DNA from: Rhodanobacteraceae bacterium | GTDB taxonomy: Bacteria > Pseudomonadota > Gammaproteobacteria > Xanthomonadales > SZUA-5 | Reading direction: 5' to 3' | Length of the DNA: 64,000 bases | NCBI GenBank assembly: GCA_016717705.1 | Contig: JADKFD010000017.1 | Location: 28,271 to 92,270 of the forward strand | The notes under the pieces: generated by a model | Databases searched by the model: none | The model's input: only the letters and a program-made list of their open reading frames with translations | What the model was told of the DNA's origin: nothing | Shown here: positions 45,694 to 55,051 of the stretch, piece by piece | Numbering within the stretch: the first letter of the stretch is position 1 | Layout: the number at the start of each line of letters is the position of its first letter | Made by a program: the position numbers and the translations under genes

Positions 45694-46644
45694 ATGACTC
45701 AAGCGCGCTCGCACATTGTCAGCAAAGGCCAGCAGGCGATGTATCACTGCGTCACGCGCTGCGTGCGCCGTGCCTGGTTGTGCGGGATTGATCCGCTGAC
45801 GGGTGCCGATCACGAACAGCGCAAGCAAGCCGTCGAGGCACGCATTCGCCAATTGGGCGAGATCTTTGCGGTTGGCATCTACGCCTACGCTGTGATGAGC
45901 AACCATTTGCACGTGGTGCTTGCGGTTGAGCCCGAAGCCGCAGCGCATTGGTCGGACGACCAAGTCGCCGAACGCTGGCTGCGCCTGTTTCCGGTGCGCG
46001 ACGCTGAGCGATACGAGGCGCGGCGGTCGGCGCTGTTGGCCACGATTGGACAGTACCGCGAACGGCTGACCGACCTGTCCTGGTTCATGAAGTGCCTGGA
46101 TGAACACATCGCCCGTCGCGCCAATGCGGAGGACGGAGTAACCGGACGATTCTGGGAAGGCCGCTTCAAGTGTCAACTGCTGACCGATGAGCGAGCGCTG
46201 GCAGCGGCGATGGCTTATGTCGATCTGAATCCGGTGCGCGCCGGAATCGCCAGGAACGTTGAAACCTCGGATCACACCAGCGTGCAGGCGCGTGTCACCG
46301 CACTGCGCGACGCGCCCGAGAAGGCGCATGAACCGTTGCGGCCGATCGTCGGCCTGTGCGTGTTCCGCCTGCCGATGACCGAGGCGCAGTACATCCAGCT
46401 CGTTGATTACACGGGACGTCAGATCCGGCCCGACAAGCGCGGCGCCATTGCAGCATCCCAGCCGCCCGCCTTGCGCCGCTTGGGGCTCGATCCTGCGCAT
46501 TGGACGGGACAGGTGAAAGGCATCGGCTCAGCTTACTGGCGCATCGTCGGCAGCGTCGAGGCCATGGTGGAGAAAGCCAAAGCCATCGACCAGGACTGGA
46601 TGAAGGGCATCGGCTACGCCCGGTGGCTTGCGAAAGCGCGATGA
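45694..46644 (+). CDS. REP-associated tyrosine transposase (RAYT)
   Basis: A 316-residue HUH-type transposase of the Y1/IS200-like RAYT group. The HUH motif is YAVMSNHLHVVLAVEP, preceded by a conserved arginine-rich start (MYHCVTRCVRRAWLCG). The catalytic tyrosine helix probably lies in LSWFMKCLDEHIARRANAED with GRFWEGRFKCQLL after it, and VDLNPVRAGIA is the last family signature. RAYT proteins mobilise REP palindromes and are usually single-copy. Several REP families in this window could be its products, but the present host element is flanked by tandem GGAACACC and a T-rich 3' repeat. Confidence 0.93.
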   Translation: MTQARSHIVSKGQQAMYHCVTRCVRRAWLCGIDPLTGADHEQRKQAVEARIRQLGEIFAVGIYAYAVMSNHLHVVLAVEPEAAAHWSDDQVAERWLRLFPVRDAERYEARRSALLATIGQYRERLTDLSWFMKCLDEHIARRANAEDGVTGRFWEGRFKCQLLTDERALAAAMAYVDLNPVRAGIARNVETSDHTSVQARVTALRDAPEKAHEPLRPIVGLCVFRLPMTEAQYIQLVDYTGRQIRPDKRGAIAASQPPALRRLGLDPAHWTGQVKGIGSAYWRIVGSVEAMVEKAKAIDQDWMKGIGYARWLAKAR

Positions 46645-46950
46645 GCGCAGCCGCCAAGGACGACTAGACGCCGCGGGCGTCTGCCGGCGTTGGCGCCGCG
46701 ACTACCGCACGGGCAGTTTCACTGAGATGCGATAGGCAACAGACGCTGCCAGACGCTGCGGTTCGACTACCGCGTTTGCGCCGGTCGTTAGGTGCGTGTC
46801 CTCGTCTTTTTTCGCTGAGATGCGATAGGCAACAGACGCTGCCAGGCGCTGTGGTTCACTGAGCTGCGTGTGCGCCGGTCGTAAGGTGCGTGTCCTCGTC
46901 TTTTACTGTCGTCTTTTACTCGTCTTTTATCTCGTCTTTTACGTCTTTTC
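46634..46950 (+). repeat. RAYT 3' flank with TCGTCTTTT repeats
   Basis: Begins with the last codons of the RAYT gene. GCGATGAGCGCAGCCGCC, GACGCCGCGGGCGTCTGCC and two copies of GATGCGATAGGCAACAGACG lead into GGTGCGTGTCCTCGTCTTTT and a run of TCGTCTTTTA units. It matches the orphan copy at 40852-41100. The following bases to 47152 show no gene I can name. Confidence 0.75.
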
Positions 46951-47152
46951 GCGCTGCAACGCAGTACGCATCAATTCAGGGTCCCGCGCAGCGAATCGGC
47001 AAAGGCGTTGACAGGATCTCGCGCCAGCCCCGGCACGAGCAGCGACCCGATGGTGCCGTTCCAGCACATGGCGGATCAATCCTTTCCCGGCTTGGACCAG
47101 CACCAGGTGAACGCAAGGCAATGGCCAACGGTCATTGCCTTCAGCCCATCAA

Positions 47153-48072
47153 TCAGCCGCCTGGCCGTTCAAAGCCGTTGGCAAACATGGCATCGCAGAT
47201 TTCACCTGCCGGTGCTGCCCTTGGAGCTGCCCTCGCCATCACAGCACCACTGCCCAGGCGAACGCTGTCGATGGCCAATCGACCGCTTTGCATGTACGGG
47301 AACCACAGATAGCGGTTACCGCCGATCTCGGTGGCAATCACATCGGAGGCATTGTTCAACGTGCCGGTCCACAACATCTGCTGCTGGTCGTTGCGCAAGA
47401 CGGTATCGACGGCGAGGCTGCCGGCAAGGTTTTCGCGGAACACCCATTGCAGAGTGTACCAGCCCGTGCTCGAGACGACGAAATGCGGGCCGGTCCCAAG
47501 GCTGCTGATCGGCACGATTGGTCGCATTGCTCGATCCGACGAGGATCTGTCCCAGCGTATTGCTCGCGGTGTGGATAACAAAATCACGTCGATGGTCGCC
47601 GGCCTGGTTGTTGATGCCGACGGTTGCGTCCCAGCCATAGGCGGCATTGTTGCCGCTGGTCACGAGTGGATCGGCCAAGTCGAAGTACACGTCCATTTCG
47701 ACGACAAAACCGTCGCCGAAGCTCGTACGGTAACCGCCCAGTCGCGTGAACGCTCCCGTTTGTGGTCCTGGGGGCATCGGCAAGGGCGGACGCCTTCGGC
47801 ATGATTGAAGCCCGCGGGCGAGAAATGCCAGCGAAGCCGGTGTCTACCCTCACCAGTTCCCCCGTAGAAGCGAATCCAGTCGTTTTCAGCGCTGGCCGGC
47901 TGCAGTGGCGGCGCAAAAGGCAGGACTCGAAGCCTTGGAAATACTCTCCCGGGCCAGAGCCACGACCCTCGCTTGCGAGCACACCATAGTCGGGCCAACG
48001 CGCGTCGTATGCGCTGGCCAGCGTCGACGCCAGCAGCGCCGAGAACAGCGAGAGAATCTTGAGTGTGCGCAT
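47153..48072 (-). pseudogene. Secreted protein with C-terminal FANGFE motif, several frameshifts
   Basis: A signal peptide starts at ATG 48072 (TLKILSLFSALLASTLASAY). Homologous-looking text then continues in three frames: YGVLASEGRGSGPGEYFQGF, PASAENDWIRFYGGTGE, RTSFGDGFVVEMDVYFDLAD, FVVSSTGWYTLQWVFRENLA and YLWFPYMQSGRLAIDSVRLG. The end, CDAMFANGFERPGG, is of the F-x-x-G-F-E type seen also at the end of the cytochrome at 61508. At least three shifts are needed, so either the sequence is poor here or the gene is dead. It may bind or modify a surface polymer; no catalytic motif is seen. Confidence 0.6.
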
Positions 48073-48407
48073 GGGGATTCCAATCGGCTGCGAAAAATGT
48101 CGAACACGGAAGAGCGACCGGCCCAAAAAAAGGTTACACCCTGAGACATCTTGGGCACCGCACGGGTTGCAGGACCTGCGCGTCGACAGCCTTGGCGTCC
48201 ACGCCGGGTTCAAGGCTAGTGTGGTGTGTCACAAATACCTTCAACTATTTCCGCGTCTTTCGCCGCCATGCTGCGTTGCTCGTCGTCGCCATAGAAGAGC
48301 TATGACCTTCGGCCCCGGCCCGCAACAAGTTGCGTGGGCAGAGTTCCGGGACACCCACTTAGCGCCCGCTGGCACCTGGCGAGTCCCTAGATCTTCTAGG
48401 TGATCTT

Positions 48408-48461
48408 CTGGGTGTCCAGAATCCCGTTCTGGGTGTCCAGAATCCCGTCCAGAATCCCGTG
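48408..48461. repeat. GGGTGTCCAGAATCCCGTTCT tandem repeats
   Basis: A 21-base unit (TCTGGGTGTCCAGAATCCCG plus T) occurs twice with a partial third copy, and resembles the GTTCGGGACACCC units at 40706 read on the opposite strand. Confidence 0.75.
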
Positions 48462-48465
48462 CGCT

Positions 48466-48542
48466 TATCGGTGGAGATGCTTCACCCGCGTAGCGCATCC
48501 GCGCGGTGAAGCGTGTGCGCGTACCACCCTACCCGGGAATCC
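48466..48542 (+). repeat. Dispersed repeat, copy 6 (short)
   Basis: GGTGGAGATGCTTCACCCGC, GCATCCGCGCGGTGAAGCG and CACCCTACCCGGGAATCC match the core of copy 5. Confidence 0.7.
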
Positions 48543-48545
48543 ACC

Positions 48546-49300
48546 TCATGCAGGGCGCTGAGACTCGCGCGCCGACGACTGAGACTCGCTCGCCGACCGC
48601 TGTGACTCGCTCGCCAGCGGCTGGAACTCGGCGGTGAGTCTGCAACTACTCGACCGCCGACGGCTGAGTCTCGATTGCCGACGGCTGAGACTCGCGCGCC
48701 AACGGCTGGCGCTCGCCGACGAGTTCCGCGACACTCGCGCGCCGACCGCTGGAACTCGGCGATGAGTTCCGTGTGACCTCGAACGCCACCTCGGCGTTCG
48801 TCGACGAGTGTCGCGTGACTGACGCGTGAGTGCACAAACGCTCGTGACCCAGCCGCGCTGGCTGGCGTTCGAGTCAGCGGCGTCCATCGCCGAGTGTCGC
48901 GAGACCGACGCGTCAGCGTCCAAACACTCGTCGTCCAGCCGCGCTGGCTGGCGTTCCAATCAGCGGCGTCCACCGCCGGGTGTGCGCAACTGACGCGCCA
49001 GTACACAAACGCTCAACCACCGCCGCCTGGGCCTTTGGCGTCGAGTCCGCGCGCCACTCACGGCGTCGGCGCGCCGACAGTGGCGGCCCAACGTTGGGTA
49101 CCGCGATACCCAGGCGCCGATCAGCGGTGTCCAAGGTTGGGTCGCGGGTTACCCAAGTGCCGACCGTCGCGGTCCAAGGTTGGGTACAGCGATACCCAAT
49201 CGAGGGTCGGCGGCGTCTAACGTTGGGCCGCTGGCATCGGTGATTGGAACCTCGTCCTCCATCGTTGGGCACGGCAGAACCCAAGCGCCGAGCTTCGGCA
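48546..49300. repeat. Satellite-like array with 21-, 43- and 86-base periods
   Basis: At 48555-48780 units near 21 bases (GAGACTCGCGCGCCGACGACT) alternate with 43-base units (GGAACTCGGCGGTGAGTCTG and onward). At about 48820-49010 an 86-base unit (beginning GACGCGTGAGTGCACAAACG) occurs twice and in part. At 49088-49300 five imperfect 43-base units begin CCAACGTTGGGTACCGCGAT, CCAAGGTTGGGTCGCG, CCAAGGTTGGGTACAG, CTAACGTTGGG and CATCGTTGGG; the first three hold a small TTGGGTA ... TACCCA hairpin. No reading frame runs through it with protein-like composition. The rest of the gap to 49665 holds only the repeat at 49464. Confidence 0.75.
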
Positions 49301-49463
49301 CGCATGTTCCGGTCGGCGTGCCAGTTGGGCGCGGCAGCGGCGTCATCCGTGTTCAGCAGCAAGCGAAGCAAGAGCGCCGGTGAGCCCCGGTCAGCATGCG
49401 TCGCGAAGATCGGGGGATTTCGCGCGGGGCACATCGGCCTACAGGGTGGACAGCGGTCGGCGA

Positions 49464-49531
49464 TGTCACGTAGGCCGGAAACCGGCCAACGTGACCTACG
49501 GCCATCCTTCCGCAACCGCCAACGTGACCTA
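49464..49531. repeat. GTCACGTAGG ... CCAACGTGACCTAC element
   Basis: GTCACGTAGGCCGGAAACCG and CCAACGTGACCTACG pair as a hairpin, and CCAACGTGACCTACCG is repeated directly after. Same family as 3662 and 32281. Confidence 0.75.
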
Positions 49532-49665
49532 CCGTTCGTCGTTCCGTATGCCATTGCGCGTCAGACGGTCCGCGCTGCGCGCCGCGACCTTTGCAGATCA
49601 ATGATCTTCGATTGGCTAGAATCGACCGGATTCCCTCCCCTTCCCGCCCCCAAGAGCATCCGCCC

Positions 49666-50829
49666 ATGGACTTTCAGTTCACTGAAGAGCAGTTGATGAT
49701 CCAGGACATCGCCCGGCGCATTGCCGCCGAGCGCATCGCGCCGATCGCCGCCGAATTCGACAAGAGCGGCGAGTTTCCGATGGAAACCATCAAGGTGCTC
49801 GGCGAAAACGGGCTGATGGGCATCGAGGTGCCGGCCGAATACGGCGGCGCCGGCATGGATTCGATCGCTTATGCGCTGGCGATGATCGAGATCGCCGCTG
49901 CCGATTGCGCCCACTCGACCATCATGAGCGTCAACAACACCTTGTATTGCAACGGTTTGTTGAAGTACGGTTCGGAGGCGCAGAAGCACCGCTATGTCAC
50001 TCCGATCGCCACCGGCCAGGCCATCGGCGCCTTCGCGCTGACCGAGCCGCAGTCCGGTTCCGACGCCGCGTCGATGCGCACCCGCGCGGTAGCCTCGCCG
50101 GACGGCAGCTACTACACGGTCAATGGCAAGAAGAGCTGGATCACTTCCGGCCCGGTCGCCAAGTACATCATGCTGTTCGCGATGACCGACCCGACCCGCG
50201 GTGCCAAGGGCATCAGCGGCTTCATCGTCGACACCGAGCGCGAAGGTTTCCATCGCGGCAAGACCGAGCCCAAGCTCGGCATCCGCGCCTCGGCCACCTG
50301 CGAAATCGAGTTCACCGATTACAAGATTCCGGCCGAAGACCGCATTTCGCGCGAGGGCGACGGCTTCAAGATCTCGATGGGCGTGCTCGATGCCGGTCGC
50401 ATCGGCATCGCCTCGCAGGCGGTCGGGCTGGCGCGCGCCGCCTACGACGCCAGCATCATCTATTCGCGCGACCGCAAGGCTTTTGGCCATTCGATCGGTT
50501 CTTTCCAGATGATCCAGTCGAAGATCGCCGAGATGAAGATGCGCCTGGACGCCGCCTGGTTGCTGACGATGCGCGCAGCATGGGCCAAGCAGGAATCGAT
50601 GAAGACCGGGGCACGTTTCTCCACCGAGGCCTCCTGCGCCAAGCTGTTCGCTTCGGAAACCGCCATGCACATCACCCACCAGGCGATCCAGATCCACGGC
50701 GGCATGGGCTATTCCAAGGAAATGCCGCTGGAGCGCTATTTCCGCGACGCCAAGATCACCGAAATTTACGAGGGCACCAGCGAAATCCAGCGCATGGTGA
50801 TCGCGCGCAACGAGACCGGGCTCAGGTAG
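49666..50829 (+). CDS. Acyl-CoA dehydrogenase
   Basis: A 387-residue flavoenzyme of the short/branched-chain acyl-CoA dehydrogenase group. FAD-binding and substrate motifs are FALTEPQSGSDAASMRT, WITSGPVAKYIMLFAMTD and GVLDAGRIGIASQAVGLA. The catalytic base is Glu369 in YEGTSEIQRMVIAR. The ATG at 49666 gives the usual N-terminus DFQFTEEQLMIQDIARRIA; an earlier in-frame ATG is rejected. No partner beta-oxidation genes are beside it. Substrate chain length is uncertain. Confidence 0.93.
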   Translation: MDFQFTEEQLMIQDIARRIAAERIAPIAAEFDKSGEFPMETIKVLGENGLMGIEVPAEYGGAGMDSIAYALAMIEIAAADCAHSTIMSVNNTLYCNGLLKYGSEAQKHRYVTPIATGQAIGAFALTEPQSGSDAASMRTRAVASPDGSYYTVNGKKSWITSGPVAKYIMLFAMTDPTRGAKGISGFIVDTEREGFHRGKTEPKLGIRASATCEIEFTDYKIPAEDRISREGDGFKISMGVLDAGRIGIASQAVGLARAAYDASIIYSRDRKAFGHSIGSFQMIQSKIAEMKMRLDAAWLLTMRAAWAKQESMKTGARFSTEASCAKLFASETAMHITHQAIQIHGGMGYSKEMPLERYFRDAKITEIYEGTSEIQRMVIARNETGLR

Positions 50830-50975
50830 CCCGATGTGCGCGCGCGTTCACCGGGTGCTTGCCGCAAGCCCGCGCCGGTGAACGGCTGCGCCGTACATCG
50901 GCCTACCACAGCGTTTTGAGGTAGCCCGATGTACGCGCGTCAGCGCGTTCACCGGGTGCTTGCGGCGAGCTACCC
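50826..50975. repeat. GTAGCCCGATGTACGCGC repeats, two copies
   Basis: GGTAGCCCGATGTGCGCGCG, TTCACCGGGTGCTTGC and an inverted GCCGGTGAACG ... ACATCGGCCTACC lie before a second copy (GGTAGCCCGATGTACGCGCG, TTCACCGGGTGCTTGC). A degenerate relative (GGTGAACCCGCGTTGCGCGT, ACACCGGGCTACC) lies at 20588-20640. Confidence 0.75.
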
Positions 50976-51056
50976 GTTCCGAACCTGCGCTCAAATTGAT
51001 GCGCAGGCGCCAGATTCTCTGGATATGATCCCGGCAGACCGCCGCAGGAGTTCGAA

Positions 51057-52706
51057 GTGCAGCGCAATTCGCAACTGGCGTCACGTTTGTCGATCTTCGT
51101 CGGCGTATTCCTGATCTTGTTTGCCGGTTTCGCCATGGTCGCCTGGCGCACCCTCGATCAAGTGCGCGTCAAGGGCGCGCTGTACGACGAGATCATCCTC
51201 GGCAACGATCTGATCGCCGACATCCTGCCACCGCCGCAATACATCATCGAATCGTACTTGCTGACGCTGCAGCTGGTCGAGGAAAAGGACCCGGCCGAGA
51301 TCACGCGTCTGATCGAGCGCGGCAACGAGTTGCGCATCGAATACGAGAATCGCCAGGAGCACTGGAAGCGGGTGCTGGCGAAAGACACCATGGGCGACCT
51401 GATGACGGTCACCTCCTCGCGCGCAGCGATGGAGTTTTACCGCCTGCGCGACGGCGATTTCGTCAATGCCATCCGCGCCGGCGACCGCGAACTGGCGCGC
51501 AAGGTGCTCGAACAGATGCGCCAGCGCTACGAGGCGCACCGCTACGCCATCCTCGAAGTGGTGCAACTGGCGCGTCAGCGCAATGCCAAGTTCGAGACCC
51601 AGGCTGACGAGCTGATTGTGGGACAGACGCGCACGCTGGCGTTGCTGGCGCTGGGTATCGTGCTGGTGGTGGTGGTGATGGCCTGGTTCGCGCGGCGCGC
51701 GGCAGCGACCTTGAGCGACCGCGTGCAACTGGTCTCGGATATCGCCGATCGGGTCGCCCAGGGCGATCTGACCACGACCGTGCCCACCACCGACGATCGC
51801 GACGAAACCGGGCGCCTGTTGACCGCGATCAGCGGCATGAACCAGAGCCTGCGCGGGCTGGTGACGCGGGTGAAGCAGGCTTCGGTCGAACTGATGAGCA
51901 CCGCCACCGAGTTTGCCGCCACCAGCCGCCAGCAGGAATCCACCGTGCAGGGCTTCGGCGCCTCGACCAACGAGATCGCCGCCGCGGTCAAGCAGATCGC
52001 CGCCACCAGTCAGGAACTGCTGGCGACCATGGAAGGCCTGAACGCGGTGTCCGGGCAGACGGCTGATCTGGCCGAACAGGGTCAGTCGGGCTTGTCCAAC
52101 CTCGACAGCACGATGGACCGGCTGGCGCAGGCGGCCAATGCGATGGCGGCACGACTGGCGGCGATCCGCGAGGAAGCCGCCGAGATCACCGGCGTGGTCA
52201 CCACCATTTCCAAGGTCGCCGACCAGACCAATCTGTTGTCGATCAATGCCGCCATCGAGGCCGAGAAAGCCGGCGAACAGGGCCTGGGCTTCCTGGTGCT
52301 GGCGCGCGAAATCCGCCGTCTGGCCGACCAGACCGCGGTGGCGACGCTGGACATCGAGCAGATGGTCAAGCAGATGCAGACCGCGGTGTCCGCCGGCGTC
52401 ATGGAAATCGATCGCTTCGCCGAGGAAGTGCGCAGTGGCGTCGGCACCGTCGACCGCGTCGGCGGCCAGTTCGGGCAGATCATCAGCCAGGTCAAGACGC
52501 TGTCGGAACGCTTCGACACCGTCAACCACGGCATGCGCAGCCAATCCCAGGGCGCGCGCCAGATCGGCGAGGCGATGGGCCAGTTGCTCGACGGCGCGCG
52601 CCAGACCTCGCTGTCGCTGCGCGAGTTCAACGCCGCCACCGAGAGCCTGCGCGACGCGGTGACCGTGCTCAAGCAGGAAATCGCCAAGTTCAACCTGGGT
52701 AGTTAG
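51057..52706 (+). CDS. wspA: WspA-type methyl-accepting chemotaxis protein
   Basis: A 549-residue receptor for the Wsp surface-sensing pathway. TM1 is residues about 11-30 and TM2 about 192-211, with a helical periplasmic domain of about 160 residues between them. A HAMP domain (about 212-265) precedes the signalling tip region; the tip motif is VADQTNLLSINAAIEAEKAG, and LAREIRRLADQTAVATLDIE follows. The GTG start at 51057 has AGGAG 7 bases upstream. It is the first gene of the wspA-R cluster; the next gene begins 31 bases after its stop. Confidence 0.92.
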   Translation: MQRNSQLASRLSIFVGVFLILFAGFAMVAWRTLDQVRVKGALYDEIILGNDLIADILPPPQYIIESYLLTLQLVEEKDPAEITRLIERGNELRIEYENRQEHWKRVLAKDTMGDLMTVTSSRAAMEFYRLRDGDFVNAIRAGDRELARKVLEQMRQRYEAHRYAILEVVQLARQRNAKFETQADELIVGQTRTLALLALGIVLVVVVMAWFARRAAATLSDRVQLVSDIADRVAQGDLTTTVPTTDDRDETGRLLTAISGMNQSLRGLVTRVKQASVELMSTATEFAATSRQQESTVQGFGASTNEIAAAVKQIAATSQELLATMEGLNAVSGQTADLAEQGQSGLSNLDSTMDRLAQAANAMAARLAAIREEAAEITGVVTTISKVADQTNLLSINAAIEAEKAGEQGLGFLVLAREIRRLADQTAVATLDIEQMVKQMQTAVSAGVMEIDRFAEEVRSGVGTVDRVGGQFGQIISQVKTLSERFDTVNHGMRSQSQGARQIGEAMGQLLDGARQTSLSLREFNAATESLRDAVTVLKQEIAKFNLGS

Positions 52707-52737
52707 TGGCCAAGCACTCCACTTGGGAGCGGACAAC

Positions 52738-53184
52738 GTGCTAGCCCTCGCCTTCCGTGCTGGCGATGCGCTGCTCGCGCTGGCCGCGCGCGACATCGTC
52801 GAGGTGCTGCCGCGCGTGCCACTGCGGACACCGTCTCTGGCACCCGCGGCGGTGATCGGCTTGCTGCCTTTCCGCGGCACGCTGACGCCGGTGGTGGATC
52901 TGTGTCTGCTGGTCGCTGGCCGGCCGTCGGCGCGTCAACTGGGGACACGCATCATCGTCGTGCGCATCGGCAGCGGCGACAAAGAGCGTCTGGTAGGGCT
53001 GCAAGCCGAGCAGGTCAGCGAACTGATCGACTGCGAGCGCACTGCGCGCGGGTTGCATCTGCCGGAACACGCCTGGCTGGGCGAGCACGTCGCCGACCAA
53101 CCCGGTCTGCCGCAACTGGTCGATCCGTCCGAGTTGCTGCCCGACGCGCTCATCGCCCTGTTCACGGACCGGGCCGACGCATGA
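52738..53184 (+). CDS. wspB: CheW-like coupling protein WspB
   Basis: A 148-residue single CheW domain: VLALAFRAGDALLALAARDI, VIGLLPFRGTLTPVVDLCLL and RIIVVRIGSGDKERLVGLQA. CheW-like proteins link receptor and histidine kinase. GTG 52738 has GGGAG 7 bases upstream and is chosen over a TTG five codons earlier. The stop overlaps wspC (ATGA). Confidence 0.9.
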   Translation: MLALAFRAGDALLALAARDIVEVLPRVPLRTPSLAPAAVIGLLPFRGTLTPVVDLCLLVAGRPSARQLGTRIIVVRIGSGDKERLVGLQAEQVSELIDCERTARGLHLPEHAWLGEHVADQPGLPQLVDPSELLPDALIALFTDRADA

Positions 53185-54410
53185 GCCGCAGCGCCGTGAT
53201 CGAACGCTTGCGCCGGCGCCTCGGGCTCGACCCGGAGTCGATCGGTGAGATCACGCTGAACCACGCCATCGACGAGGCCTGCGCGACGCTGAACTGCCCC
53301 GACACCGCGGCGCTGCTGCAGCGGATCGATGGCGACGAGCGCGAATGGCAGCGCTTCGTCGACTGCATGGTGGTGCCGGAAACCTGGCTGTACCGCTCGC
53401 CCGAACAATTCGACGATCTGGTTCGCTTCGCACGCGAGCAACTAGCCACGCGACGCCCGCTGCGCATCCTGAGCATGCCCTGCGCCACCGGCGAGGAAGC
53501 CTATTCGATTGCCGCCACGCTGCTGGAACAAGGCTTCGGCCCGGGCGCCTTCGAGATTCTCGGCATCGATGTGTCGCAGCGCGCGATAGCGAGCGCCCGC
53601 AGCGCGCGCTTTCGCGCCAGCGCAACCCGCGGGCGCAGCGTCGACGCGACCTGGTTCGATCGCGAAGGCGAATTCTGGGTACCGACGGGCGCGGTGCAGC
53701 GCAGTGTGCGTTTCCGCAGCGGCAATCTGCTGCAGCCGGATTGTTTCCAGCCCGGCGAGCGCTTCGACGTGGTGTTCTTCCGCAATTTGTTGATCTACCT
53801 GGATGCCGATGCGCGCCGTCTGGCGCTCGACCAGATCCTCCGGGTGCTGGAGAAACCCGGACTGGTGCTCGCCGGGCAAGCCGAGAACCTGTCCGCCATC
53901 GATACCCGGCTGCAGCCCTTGAGCGGTTATGGACCGCTGAGCTTCAGCCACCCGGCACGCGCCACCGATGCGACCGCGCCAAGGGTAGCGAATGCCGGTC
54001 GCACGCCGCGCCCGACGGCAGCCGACAGCGCGCCGCCGGCGCGGCCCCGGGAACGCCTGCAGCCGCCCGTCGCGACAGCGGTCGCCCAAGCGCCTGTCGA
54101 TGCGCTGGCGCAGGCACGCCAGGCAGCCGACGCCGGGGAGTTCGGGCGGGCGCGGGAGTTGTGCCTGCAACTGCTGGAGCAGCAACCGGAGTCGGCATCT
54201 GCCTGGCTGCTGCGGGGACTGATCGCCATGGCTGAAAACGACCTCGACGAGGCCGAGCAGGCCCTGGTCCGCGCCAGTTACCTCAACCGCGACGATGCCG
54301 AATCGATGCAGTATCGAATCGCGCTGGCAGAGCGGCGGGGCCAGCCGCAGGAGGCAGCGAAGCTGCGTTCGCGCATGGCCAGGATGACGACTTCCGGGGT
54401 ACGCGCGTGA
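53181..54410 (+). CDS. wspC: WspC, CheR-type methyltransferase with TPR
   Basis: A 409-residue protein. The CheR domain (about 1-265) methylates glutamates on WspA with S-adenosylmethionine: CMVVPETWLYRSPEQFDDLV, MPCATGEEAYSIAATLLEQG (SAM-binding), ILGIDVSQRAIASARSARF and VVFFRNLLIYLDADARR. A Pro/Ala linker leads to C-terminal TPR helices (ALAQARQAADAGEFGRAREL, LLRGLIAMAENDLDEAEQAL). This CheR-TPR layout is that of WspC. ATG 53181 overlaps the wspB stop; the stop overlaps wspD (GTGA). Confidence 0.93.
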   Translation: MSRSAVIERLRRRLGLDPESIGEITLNHAIDEACATLNCPDTAALLQRIDGDEREWQRFVDCMVVPETWLYRSPEQFDDLVRFAREQLATRRPLRILSMPCATGEEAYSIAATLLEQGFGPGAFEILGIDVSQRAIASARSARFRASATRGRSVDATWFDREGEFWVPTGAVQRSVRFRSGNLLQPDCFQPGERFDVVFFRNLLIYLDADARRLALDQILRVLEKPGLVLAGQAENLSAIDTRLQPLSGYGPLSFSHPARATDATAPRVANAGRTPRPTAADSAPPARPRERLQPPVATAVAQAPVDALAQARQAADAGEFGRARELCLQLLEQQPESASAWLLRGLIAMAENDLDEAEQALVRASYLNRDDAESMQYRIALAERRGQPQEAAKLRSRMARMTTSGVRA

Positions 54411-55051
54411 GCGAGCCGATGGCCCAGTGCTGGCGCAAGATCGGCGTCTACGGCGGCGACCACAGCTGCCCGCAGTTGCGCAGCGAAATCCACTGTCGCA
54501 ATTGCGGCGTGTTCCGCGAAGCCGCGCGCGGCCTGCTGCTGCGCGAGGCGGATCCGCTGCCGCCATTGGCAACCGCCCTCAGTGGCGGCAAGACCCATGA
54601 TTCACACTCGGTGCTCGCATTTCGCCTCGGGCGCGAATGGTTGGGTCTGCGCTGCGACCGCATCGCCGAGATCGCCGAGGCGCGCCTGCCACGGCGCATC
54701 GCCCACCGTGGCAATGGCCGCCTCGAAGGACTGGTGCCGGTGCGCGGCGAGTTGCACCTGTGCGTGGCACTGATCGAAGTGCTGCAGTTGGGCGAGCGCC
54801 ATGAACTGTCCGGTGAGCGCGCCCGCCTGGTGCTGCTGGAGCCGGTCAACGCGGCACCGATCGCCTTTCGCGCCTCCGAAGTAGCCGGGTTGCGCAGCAT
54901 CCATGCGCATGAAATCGAGGAAGTGCCGGCCACCTTGCCGAGCGCGCTCGCGCGCTGCCTCTCGGGCGTGGTTGGCGGCGAGCATGGGCGCATGGCGCTG
55001 CTCGACGACTCCGCGGTGCTCGCGGCGCTCGAAGAGGCCCTGTATCTGTGA
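54407..55051 (+). CDS. wspD: WspD, CheW-like coupling protein with N-terminal cysteine segment
   Basis: A 214-residue coupling protein. A cysteine-rich opening (CWRKIGVYGGDHSCPQLRSE, then IHCRNCGVF) precedes the CheW domain (VLAFRLGREWLGLRCDRIAE, LEGLVPVRGELHLCVALIEV). The opening, with three to four cysteines, is a hallmark of WspD and tells it apart from WspB. It starts at GTG 54407, overlapping the wspC stop; the stop overlaps wspE. Confidence 0.9.
   Translation: MSEPMAQCWRKIGVYGGDHSCPQLRSEIHCRNCGVFREAARGLLLREADPLPPLATALSGGKTHDSHSVLAFRLGREWLGLRCDRIAEIAEARLPRRIAHRGNGRLEGLVPVRGELHLCVALIEVLQLGERHELSGERARLVLLEPVNAAPIAFRASEVAGLRSIHAHEIEEVPATLPSALARCLSGVVGGEHGRMALLDDSAVLAALEEALYL

Noticed and set aside
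46939..47121. Short minus-strand frame after the FANGFE protein
   Set aside because: It has no recognisable motif and overlaps the T-rich RAYT flank; support is too weak.
48546..49300. Possible CRISPR array or integron attC sites
   Set aside because: The units are contiguous and diverged, without unique spacers of constant length. The TTGGGT ... ACCCA hairpins are too short and closely spaced for attC sites, and there is no integrase or cas gene.
48482..49554. Minus-strand open frames over the tandem array
   Set aside because: Composition is Arg/Ser-rich and changes with the repeat unit; no start signals or family match were seen, so they are not annotated as genes.
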